NCBI GenBank assembly: GCA_031404815.1
Contig: JANNIH010000076.1
Location: forward strand, 24,167 to 88,166
Direction of reading: 5' to 3'
From: DASYKS01 sp031404815
GTDB lineage: Bacteria > Acidobacteriota > Thermoanaerobaculia > Multivoradales > UBA5704
Length of the DNA: 64,000 nt
Of this stretch, positions 53,565 to 60,568 are shown piece after piece (position 1 is the stretch's first letter; each line of letters begins with the position of its first letter). The notes beneath the pieces are model-generated. The model saw nothing but the letters and a program-made list of their open reading frames with translations, ran no database searches and had not been told where the DNA came from. The translations under genes and the position numbers were made by a program.

Positions 53565-53846
53565 ATGGAACTTCGCAATACCACCGCGGTGGTCGCTTCA
53601 ATCGTTCGCGTGATCTCTCCGCATGTCGGCGGGTACATGGCGCGTGCTGCCGTCGATGGGTACCGGACCCGGCTCAACCTCTCCCCGGACCGGCTGAGCG
53701 ACGAGGATTTCGAAGCGTTGCTGCGCAAGGTGGGGCGCGGGTTGGTGATCTTCGTCGGGGCGGAGCGGGCGGCGGAGCTGGTCGGCCTGGCGCGGGCCGC
53801 GGTCTCTCTCAACGAGACCGATGGGCTAGAGGAACTGCCGGGGTGA
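53565..53846 (+). CDS. Small helical protein of unknown function
   Basis: I do not recognise this 93-residue protein. It is predicted helical: a hydrophobic start (TAVVASIVRVISPHVGGYMA), then LNLSPDRLSDEDFEALLRKV and LVIFVGAERAAELVGLARAA. No signal peptide or clear membrane helix is visible. TAGAATC at 53530 could be its -10 box, and a weak AAGGA ribosome binding site lies further upstream than usual. The next gene starts four bases after its stop, so the two are probably co-transcribed. Confidence 0.65.
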   Translation: MELRNTTAVVASIVRVISPHVGGYMARAAVDGYRTRLNLSPDRLSDEDFEALLRKVGRGLVIFVGAERAAELVGLARAAVSLNETDGLEELPG

Positions 53847-53849
53847 TGC

Positions 53850-54677
53850 ATGCAGGCCCATAGTCGCCTTCTGCCCAAGCGAGAGATCGCGCTGATTTCG
53901 GGAACGCTTCTCGTCGCTGCTCTATTCGCGTGGAAGGCGGTTGCGCCGACCGCCCTGCCGTGGTCCGAATCGATCTGGAACTGGCTCGAGATGTTGCCGA
54001 AGATTCTCCTCGAGGGGCTTGGCGCGGGCCTGGCCTTTCGGGCCGCCTGGCGCTTTCGCAACGAGAGTTCGATCCGTCGCGCCTGGTTGGGTCTCGGGCT
54101 CGGTTCGCTCTCATTCCTGGGCGGCCAGCTGATCCTCGCCGAGTCGCAGCTTCTGCGCGGTGTCGACTTGCTATTCCCCTCGCCGGCCGAAGCGTTTTAC
54201 CTCGCTGCCTATCCGTTCCTGATCGCTTCGCAGTTCGCGTTCGTTCACGCGTTCCGCCAGTCCGGCTGGCCGCTGGGTGCGCCGAACGAGGATCGCCGCC
54301 GAATGCTCCTGGTCGCCGGGTTCGCGCTGATCGCGGTGCTGCCGGCGCTGCAGCCCATCGCGCTTTCTGCCGGCCCTCTGCTCGAACGTGCGATCAACGT
54401 CATCTACCCGTTGCTCGACATCGTCCTGCTCGCCCCGGCGGTGATCGTCCTGCGGGTTGCGTTGGGTCTGCGCGGCGGCCGGGCGCAGCGGGTCTGGCTC
54501 GCGCTGATGGTGGGAGTGGTCTGTCTCGTTCTCGCCGATGTCTTGTTCGCCTATTGGACCAGCCTCAAGATCGCCGCGCTCGACCCGGTGGTCCACCTGC
54601 TCTATCTGCTCGCCTATGGCGCGTTCGCTCTGGCGCCGCTCTCCCAGCTCGCGCTGGTCGAGCGCCGAGACGCCTAA
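53850..54677 (+). CDS. Isolated membrane sensor-like protein (seven to eight helices)
   Basis: A 275-residue polytopic membrane protein. The sequence FPSPAEAFYLAAYPFLIAS in the middle is like the membrane input modules seen at the N-terminus of some GGDEF/EAL proteins, where an FPSxADxFYLxxYP motif sits between helices 3 and 4. No output domain is attached: the gene ends right after the last helix (LAPLSQLALVERRDA). It may signal through a partner such as the diguanylate cyclase encoded nearby, which is inference. It follows the small helical gene with four bases between. Confidence 0.6.
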   Translation: MQAHSRLLPKREIALISGTLLVAALFAWKAVAPTALPWSESIWNWLEMLPKILLEGLGAGLAFRAAWRFRNESSIRRAWLGLGLGSLSFLGGQLILAESQLLRGVDLLFPSPAEAFYLAAYPFLIASQFAFVHAFRQSGWPLGAPNEDRRRMLLVAGFALIAVLPALQPIALSAGPLLERAINVIYPLLDIVLLAPAVIVLRVALGLRGGRAQRVWLALMVGVVCLVLADVLFAYWTSLKIAALDPVVHLLYLLAYGAFALAPLSQLALVERRDA

Positions 54678-54700
54678 AGAGCTTGGCGCGAGGTCTCCGC

Positions 54701-57700
54701 CTAGGCAGCTGTCCCGTCGCCCTTGCCCTCTTCGCCCTTCCCCTTCCGCGCGCGCGCCGCGCGGGCCTGGTATTCGCGGTGGAGGAGGCCGTAGATCACC
54801 GCTTCGTGGGCGCGGGCTGCGGAGCGGATCATCCGGTTGATGTGCATGTGGATCAGGCTCGACGCGAGGTCGATCCGCTTGAGTTCTCCCGCGGCTTCCA
54901 GGCGCGTGAGCTCGGCGAGGGCAGGGGCCGATCGGCGGGAGCGCTCGGCGAGGATCGCGTAGCCCGGAGCGAGCGGATCGTCTGGCCCGGGCTCGGGGCC
55001 GAGCAGGGCGGCGAGGCTCTTCTTCTCGGTTCTGTACTTCTGATCGATTGAGACGTCCAGACTCTTCTGGCCGCCGAACTCCTTGGCGAAGCTGTCGCGC
55101 ATCGCCCCCATCAGGGTGAGCTTCTGCTCCTCCTCAATGCCGAGTTCGTCGAGGATCGCATCCGCACCGCGGAACGCCAGGCGCCAGCGGGCGTCCGCCC
55201 CTTCGTCCCCTTCGAGCGTCTCGACGATACTCAAGCAGGCGTCGCTGTCGAAACCGAACAGCTGCTCGCAGACCGGCATGCCGAGCGGGCCGCCGTAGCG
55301 CTCGGTCTCGCGCTCGTACGTGTCGAGCTGGATCTTCCAGGCGCGGCCGTCGGCGAGCAGCGGGGTGACCGCCTTTTCCAACCGCGGCAGAGCGTGAAGC
55401 AGCAGGGTGTGCGGATCGCCGTGCAGGCGGATGCGCAGATGCCATTCCGGATCGCCGTAACGGATGAAGAACCAGGAATCGATGTCGCCCACCGCGAGCG
55501 CTTCGCGCAACGCCGGGCCGACCGCGTCGCGCAAGATGCCGTCCGCGGTCGAGCTGCCGGTGTAGACCTTGAGGTAGAGCCACTCCGAGCCCGGTGGAAA
55601 GCTGCGCTGGATCGTGGCGGGCGGGGTGGGGGTTGTCGGGGTGGCGGTGGTGGTCGAAGCGCCCGCCGACTCTCCCTGCGCAATCTCCGAGTTCGGAGGG
55701 ATCGCTGCCGGCTCCGGCCGCTTCCGATCGTAGGGAACCACGATCTCATGCAGGAAACGCCCTTCGGGTCCCGTCACACAGAGCGCGTCCGGCCCGGGGA
55801 ACAGTTCGTGGAGCACGGCCTGTTTGCGCTCCTCGATCAGGTCGAAGAAGGTGTCGAGCTCGAGCGGGTTCTCGAAGTCGACCAGCAGCTCGTTGTCGCC
55901 ATCGGCCAGCGCCGCGAGGCGCGGGATCTTCCGCTGCTCGCGCCAGGCGCGCGCTGCGGCGAGCAGCCCGGCGCCTTTCGCCTTTTTGAGCGTTCCGATC
56001 TCCTCCTCGTTCATCCTCCAGGTGGCACGGGAGAGGATCGTCCGGCCGAGCCGCACGCGGGGTAGAAACGCGGCGGAATCGAACGGCCCCCAACCCCAGT
56101 AGAGGCCGGCGGCGACGTTTTGCGATTGGAGCGTGCAGAGGAAGCGATAGAGGCCGAGGCTGCCCATCGCAAAGTTGTGCGCGGAGGAGAGGCGCGGGAT
56201 CACTTCGCGGCGGAGCGCGCGCGAGCGGATCACGATCCGGTTGCCGGCGACCGAAACGTCGAGATCGGAGACCGCGATCTGCTTGTCGGCCGGCGCGCCG
56301 GAGCGACCGAGGAACGGGATCTCGTATTCGCGCAGCACCGGCCGCGCCAGGATGTTGCCGATCCGGCCCTGCGGCAGGTGGACCACCTCCGCGAAGATCG
56401 CGTCGGGTCGGTGGGCCTCCTCGGCGCGCAGGTGGGCGAGTGTCAAGTCGGTGAGTTCGGCGTCCGCGTGGCAGAAGCGGCCGAGCAATCGCGCGCCGGA
56501 GGGGCCGCCCGCGCCGCGCCAGAGCATCTCGAAGCGCCCCGCGTCCAAATCCTCTTCCCGTGCGGCGGAGAGCGTCGCCATCACCTGGAACGAATCGGGC
56601 AACGGCGAAAGCTCGGTGGTCTTGAGCTTTAGGACATCGGCCTCGGTGATCTCGATCTCGGAAGCTCCCGAGGCGAGCGCGACTTCGAGCTTGGCGAGCA
56701 GCGTCCCTTGGAAGTTGCCCCACGGCACGGTCTGCGCCGCCGCCGGGCCACCGAGCGCCACTCCCGCCAGCAGGGGCGAGGCCTCGGCGCCTGCGCTGCG
56801 CGATTTTTCGTAGCCGATCCCCACTTCTTCGTCGAGCACTTCGAGCAGCGGCACCCAGCGCCCGTCGCCGTAGCGTTCGCCGAAATCGCGACGAAAGTTG
56901 TCGAGCGCTTCGAGTCTCGAACGGCCGAACATCTTGTGCAGCAGTTCGACCCCTCTCGTGAGCTCCGCGATCACCGCGGGTCCAAGCGTCGCCTCGGCGA
57001 TCGGCTTGACCATATCGACCTGGAACAGACGCGATAGCTCGACCGGGGTCGGCAGCTCGGCCAGGCTGCGCTCGATCTCGCGGTAGCGCTCCGGGTCGGC
57101 GCCGACACCCGCCGCGTCGATCGCCGCGATCGCATCGCGGGTCGCGAGCAGCCGCTCCCGCACGGTGCGGCCGATCGCGAGATCGGGGAGCGCCGCGAGT
57201 TGATCGAGCAGATCGTGGATCGACTCTTGTCCGGTCACCGGCAGGCCGAAATCGGGCACCAGAAGTTGGCTCTGCACCAGCTCGGCCAAGTACTCGTCGG
57301 CGTCCTCGCGGGTGATCTCGGCGTCGGGATCGGAATCGACCAACGCCTGAGCGAGGGTCTCGATTTGAGCGCCCCCGGCCGCCCGCGCGAGCGTCTCGTC
57401 GAGATAGGAGGTTGGGGTCACGGCCACCAGGTGGTGCGAGCGCACCTTGCCGTCGAGCCGCGCCTCCGCGTACCGCATGCGGCCGGCGGCGTGGTACAGA
57501 CTGCTGTTGGGAAGATAGGAGAGCGCGGCGCGGACCGAAGGATCTTTGATCAGCTCTTCGACCAGCGCGAAGAGGTAATCCATGTCGAGCCGGGTGTGCC
57601 GGTCGTAACGCGCCCGGGGAGCGAGCCGCAGGCGGCTCGGCTGGTCCGCTCCCACCAGGCGCCCGACGGAGCAGCCCGAAAACAAACCGAAGGGCGTCGG

Positions 57701-58066
57701 CCGCGCGCACATCCGCAACACGTAACGAACCAGGGCGCGCTCGGCGCGCTGCCCTTTCTTTCCATCCGGATCTTTTTTCCAAACATCGAGACCGTCGGTG
57801 AGCGAAGGTGAGGCGAGAAAGACCGATTCGCGCACCTCCGGTCGTTCGAGCAACGCGCGCAGCCGGTCCCGCAACAGGGCGCGATCGGCCGCCCACGCGG
57901 CGGCGAATTCCTCTTCCCGATCGACGGGAGTGAGGGGGGAGGCGAGCCCCGCGCCCCATGCCTCCAGCTCTTCGTAAGGATAGAGGGGAGTGCGGAAGGC
58001 GAAGAATCCGGACGGGGCAAAGGCGAAGTCGGAAGCGGTCCTCGATTTGTCTTTTTCGCGGCTCAC
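54701..58066 (-). CDS. Full-length LanB-type lantibiotic dehydratase
   Basis: A 1121-residue protein starting with GTG. The N-terminal lantibiotic-dehydratase domain shows FFAFRTPLYPYEEL (Arg of the RTP motif at residue 25) and VLRMCARPTPFGLFSGCSVG; it should glutamylate Ser/Thr of a peptide using glutamyl-tRNA. The C-terminal elimination (SpaB_C) domain starts near residue 820 with SEWLYLKVYTGSS, then WFFIRYGDPEWHLRIRLHG carrying the expected Arg and His. A low-complexity linker separates the two. Both halves are present, so it is not a PEARL-type small LanB. No LanC cyclase, transporter or obvious precursor peptide lies next to it. Confidence 0.88.
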   Translation of the reverse strand: MSREKDKSRTASDFAFAPSGFFAFRTPLYPYEELEAWGAGLASPLTPVDREEEFAAAWAADRALLRDRLRALLERPEVRESVFLASPSLTDGLDVWKKDPDGKKGQRAERALVRYVLRMCARPTPFGLFSGCSVGRLVGADQPSRLRLAPRARYDRHTRLDMDYLFALVEELIKDPSVRAALSYLPNSSLYHAAGRMRYAEARLDGKVRSHHLVAVTPTSYLDETLARAAGGAQIETLAQALVDSDPDAEITREDADEYLAELVQSQLLVPDFGLPVTGQESIHDLLDQLAALPDLAIGRTVRERLLATRDAIAAIDAAGVGADPERYREIERSLAELPTPVELSRLFQVDMVKPIAEATLGPAVIAELTRGVELLHKMFGRSRLEALDNFRRDFGERYGDGRWVPLLEVLDEEVGIGYEKSRSAGAEASPLLAGVALGGPAAAQTVPWGNFQGTLLAKLEVALASGASEIEITEADVLKLKTTELSPLPDSFQVMATLSAAREEDLDAGRFEMLWRGAGGPSGARLLGRFCHADAELTDLTLAHLRAEEAHRPDAIFAEVVHLPQGRIGNILARPVLREYEIPFLGRSGAPADKQIAVSDLDVSVAGNRIVIRSRALRREVIPRLSSAHNFAMGSLGLYRFLCTLQSQNVAAGLYWGWGPFDSAAFLPRVRLGRTILSRATWRMNEEEIGTLKKAKGAGLLAAARAWREQRKIPRLAALADGDNELLVDFENPLELDTFFDLIEERKQAVLHELFPGPDALCVTGPEGRFLHEIVVPYDRKRPEPAAIPPNSEIAQGESAGASTTTATPTTPTPPATIQRSFPPGSEWLYLKVYTGSSTADGILRDAVGPALREALAVGDIDSWFFIRYGDPEWHLRIRLHGDPHTLLLHALPRLEKAVTPLLADGRAWKIQLDTYERETERYGGPLGMPVCEQLFGFDSDACLSIVETLEGDEGADARWRLAFRGADAILDELGIEEEQKLTLMGAMRDSFAKEFGGQKSLDVSIDQKYRTEKKSLAALLGPEPGPDDPLAPGYAILAERSRRSAPALAELTRLEAAGELKRIDLASSLIHMHINRMIRSAARAHEAVIYGLLHREYQARAARARKGKGEEGKGDGTAA

Positions 58067-58510
58067 AGTCGGGGGAAAGTATCACCGGCGGGCCGTTTGC
58101 TGGAATGCCTCGGTTGCAAGAGGGGTGCAAGAGCTTGTACGCGCGTGCCTGCTCTCAGTTCGCAGGCCGCCGCGCGGCGCCGGGGAGGAGCTCCGGCGGC
58201 GGCTGGCCGAGCTGCCGCCCCTGAACGCCGCAATGACGATTTTGCGGATCCTGAAGCGCCTAATCCAAGACGAGCTGGGAAGGCTCGAGGCGCCGCCCCT
58301 GCCGGAAGTCCGGATTTTGCCCTGACGAAAGGCACCCTTCAGTTCGCACGACCCCGCTGGGCGCTCTATTCATGGCCTGCGCGTTGTTGATCCTTTTCGC
58401 GCACCGCCTGCCCTGGGTTGAGGTCTGCGCGCCGATCCTCTGGCGTACGGTCGGGTGGCGAAGCGGCTTGCCGGCGGCTGATCGGGCGGCGGCTTCGCAA
58501 TGAGATCCGC
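58067..58510. other. Intergenic region without a recognisable gene
   Basis: Between the dehydratase start and repeat array 3 I find no supported gene. The open frames here are Arg/Ala/Pro-rich and carry no recognised motif or ribosome binding site. The string GCTCTATTCA near 58366 recurs inside array 3 near 58563, which may mean decayed units extend this far. Confidence 0.5.
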
Positions 58511-58970
58511 TCGCTATCCGGCGTGTCTGGCCGGATTGCCCGGCGGCAAGCCGCTGCGCGACGCTCTATTCACCGGGACGGCGCGGCAAGCCCTTTCCCG
58601 AGGCCGCAGCCCGCTATCGGTGCCCGCTGTTCCGATCCTGGGACCGCAGCTCCGGTCCCGGGACGTATATTCCGATTCTGGGACCGCTGATCCGATTTTG
58701 GGACCGCAGGTCCTATCCTGGGGCGTATATTCCGATTCTGGGACGGATAATCCGGTTCTGGGACCGCTGGTCCGATTCTGGGACGGATAGTCCGGTTCTG
58801 GGACCGCCGATCCGATTCTGGGACGGATAGCCGCTATCCAGCGCAGATAGCCGCTTCCCACGGCGTATATCGGCTATCGGAGAGCGCAAGCCGCTATCCG
58901 AGCCGGCAAATCGCCATAGAAGCCATATCGCCGCTATCCGGGGCGTATAGCGGCTCGCCGCCGGCCGAAC
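58511..58970. repeat. Repeat array 3: 20-bp degenerate repeats
   Basis: Units begin at 58511 and every 20 bases to 58951, 23 units without a slip. From 58631 to 58830 the dominant type is TCCGATTCTGGGACCGCTGA with variants ending GGATAG or GTATAT. The flanking units follow a second type, CCGCTATCCGGGGCGTATAG-like. The two types share CCG at the start and a GGG/GGC core. The period is not a multiple of three, so a repeating peptide is not the cause. There are no unique spacers between units. Confidence 0.9.
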
Positions 58971-59006
58971 GAACAGACTGGCTCGGCGGAGCGGATTGCG
59001 CCCTTC

Positions 59007-59198
59007 CTATTCACCCCCGTCGTCCCCCCAGTCCATCTCGTCCTCCATCTCTTCCAAGTAAGGAAGCGGCGCCACACCCGCCTCGGCCGCCAGCTCGTCG
59101 AGGGTTACGAACGAGCCGTCGTCGAGTAGCACGTCGCCGCGGACGATGAACTGGAGCCCCCAGCAGAGCGGCTCGGGGTAGCCCTCGCCGCCGGTCAT
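59007..59198 (-). CDS. Possible small acidic protein
   Basis: A 63-residue frame with ATG start: CWGLQFIVRGDVLLDDGSF, VTLDELAAEAGVAPLPYLEE and an acidic end (MEDEMDWGDDGGE). No ribosome binding site is evident and I do not recognise a family, but the composition looks protein-like rather than antisense noise. It lies between array 3 and the ATPase promoter. It has only one Cys and few Ser/Thr, so it is not a good lanthipeptide precursor. Confidence 0.4.
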   Translation of the reverse strand: MTGGEGYPEPLCWGLQFIVRGDVLLDDGSFVTLDELAAEAGVAPLPYLEEMEDEMDWGDDGGE

Positions 59199-59275
59199 CG
59201 CGGCGGTTTCAAGAAGCGCCTTGTCCGCCCAAGCCCGAGGCCTGAAGACAGATTCTTTGAACTGATTCGCGCCAG

Positions 59276-59304
59276 TTGCAATTCAAGTCCCCATCTGGTA
59301 CAAA
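59276..59304 (+). promoter_or_regulatory. Promoter of the two-ATPase operon
   Basis: TTGCAA at 59276-59281 and TACAAA at 59299-59304 are separated by exactly 17 bases, the best sigma-70-type promoter I see in the window. The -10 box lies inside the first palindromic operator. Transcription would start near 59311, about 55 bases before the ATG at 59366. Confidence 0.6.
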
Positions 59305-59328
59305 TCTGTACCGATACAAATCTGTACC
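59297..59328. promoter_or_regulatory. Two adjacent palindromic operators
   Basis: GGTACAAATCTGTACC (59297-59312) is a perfect GGTACA-N4-TGTACC palindrome. GATACAAATCTGTACC (59313-59328) follows directly and is the same site with one changed arm. They cover the -10 box and start region, so a bound dimer or pair of dimers should block transcription. No regulator gene is visible next to it. Confidence 0.65.
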
Positions 59329-59365
59329 CGTTCTGCCGTGACTTGATTCGGGGAGGTCCTGTTTC

Positions 59366-60568
59366 ATGAAGATGACCACGGGTACACCCGCCGTTGGCGA
59401 CGACTTTTTTCCCCGAGAGCCGGAAACCAACGCGCTTTGGGACCTCGCTGAGCGGGGTCACACGCTTCTCCTGGCCCCACGGCGGGTTGGCAAAACCAGT
59501 CTTCTCAAACACTTCGAGCACAATCCGCGAGAAGGTTGGCGCTGCCTCTACCTGTCCGTCGAAGGCGCCGCGAACGAAGGACAGTTTGTGTCGCGGCTTG
59601 CGACAACTTTGTACCAGGCCTATCCGGAAGGTTCCTGGGGCACGCGTTTCGGCGAATCGCTACGAAACCTCTTCTCAGAGGCTACCCTCAAAGTTGGGCC
59701 GTTTCAGGTCCAACTCGCTTCGGCCATCGATGCAGGGTGGCAGGAGACGGGCCGTGCGGCGCTCGAAGCGCTGCGCGAATCGAAGGTCAACACGCTTCTG
59801 TTGATCGACGAATTCCCGATCTTCGTCCGGAAGTCGCTGGTTTCGCGGGCGCCTGGTGGCCACCCATGGGAGACCGAGCTTCGGGCGCGAATCTTTCTCG
59901 ACTGGTTTCGCGAGATGCGCAGCGCGCTCGTCGGTGCGCACAAGAAGGTCAACTTCCTACTGACGGGCTCGATCGGGCTCCACTCGATTGTCGAGGCGAT
60001 TCGGATGACGGGAACCATCAACGACCTGGCGACCTTTCGGCTCGGCCCGCTCGACCGTGCCAATGCCGACCAGATGTTGGTTCGCCTATCCGAGGGTGAG
60101 GGCTTGGCGCTCTCGGGGACCGTGCGGGAGCGCTTTCTCGACCTCATCGACTGGGCGATTCCGTACCACTTCCAGTTGCTTTTTCTCGAAGTGCGCCGAA
60201 TGTCGCTGGCGGCAGGCGTGGCCGTTTCGCCCGAGCTTGTCGATCAGGCCTTCGAATCGCTCCTCACGCCTTCGAACCGAAGTTACTTCCGGCACTGGGT
60301 CGAGCGCTTGGAGGTGGACTACCTGACTCCGCCGGAGATCGATCTCAAGAAGGCTCTACTCGATGCCGCATCCCAGGGGGTGGAAGGGATCGGCCGAGAT
60401 GCGATCGTGCAGATCCACCAGCGAGTCGCGCCGAAGACCTCGGCCGAGGGAGTCCTTCTGAGCCTGGAGCATGATGGCTATTTGGTCCTCTGGCAGGAGC
60501 GCTGGCGCTTTGCGTCTTCCCTCCTGCGGAAATGGTGGCAGAGGTGGCAGGTCGAGAGGCAGATCTGA
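59366..60568 (+). CDS. AAA/STAND-type ATPase, first gene of a pair
   Basis: A 400-residue ATPase. Walker A region APRRVGKTS at residues 37-45, Walker B LLLIDEF at 144-150, and a sensor strand LLTGSIGLHSIV near 207, followed by a helical lid and C-terminal winged-helix-like region (AEGVLLSLEHDGYLVLW). It resembles the archaeal-type/AAA-35-like ATPases often found in conflict or regulatory cassettes. No effector domain is visible. GGGAGG lies 9 bases before the ATG. It overlaps the next gene by 37 bases. Confidence 0.8.
   Translation: MKMTTGTPAVGDDFFPREPETNALWDLAERGHTLLLAPRRVGKTSLLKHFEHNPREGWRCLYLSVEGAANEGQFVSRLATTLYQAYPEGSWGTRFGESLRNLFSEATLKVGPFQVQLASAIDAGWQETGRAALEALRESKVNTLLLIDEFPIFVRKSLVSRAPGGHPWETELRARIFLDWFREMRSALVGAHKKVNFLLTGSIGLHSIVEAIRMTGTINDLATFRLGPLDRANADQMLVRLSEGEGLALSGTVRERFLDLIDWAIPYHFQLLFLEVRRMSLAAGVAVSPELVDQAFESLLTPSNRSYFRHWVERLEVDYLTPPEIDLKKALLDAASQGVEGIGRDAIVQIHQRVAPKTSAEGVLLSLEHDGYLVLWQERWRFASSLLRKWWQRWQVERQI

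Noticed and set aside
54701..58066. PEARL-type (peptide aminoacyl-tRNA ligase) small LanB
   Set aside because: The C-terminal elimination domain with FIRYGDPEWHLRIR is present and the length is that of full LanB enzymes.
59007..59198. Precursor peptide for the lantibiotic dehydratase
   Set aside because: Only one Cys and very few Ser/Thr, acidic C-terminus instead of a core region, and no leader motif.
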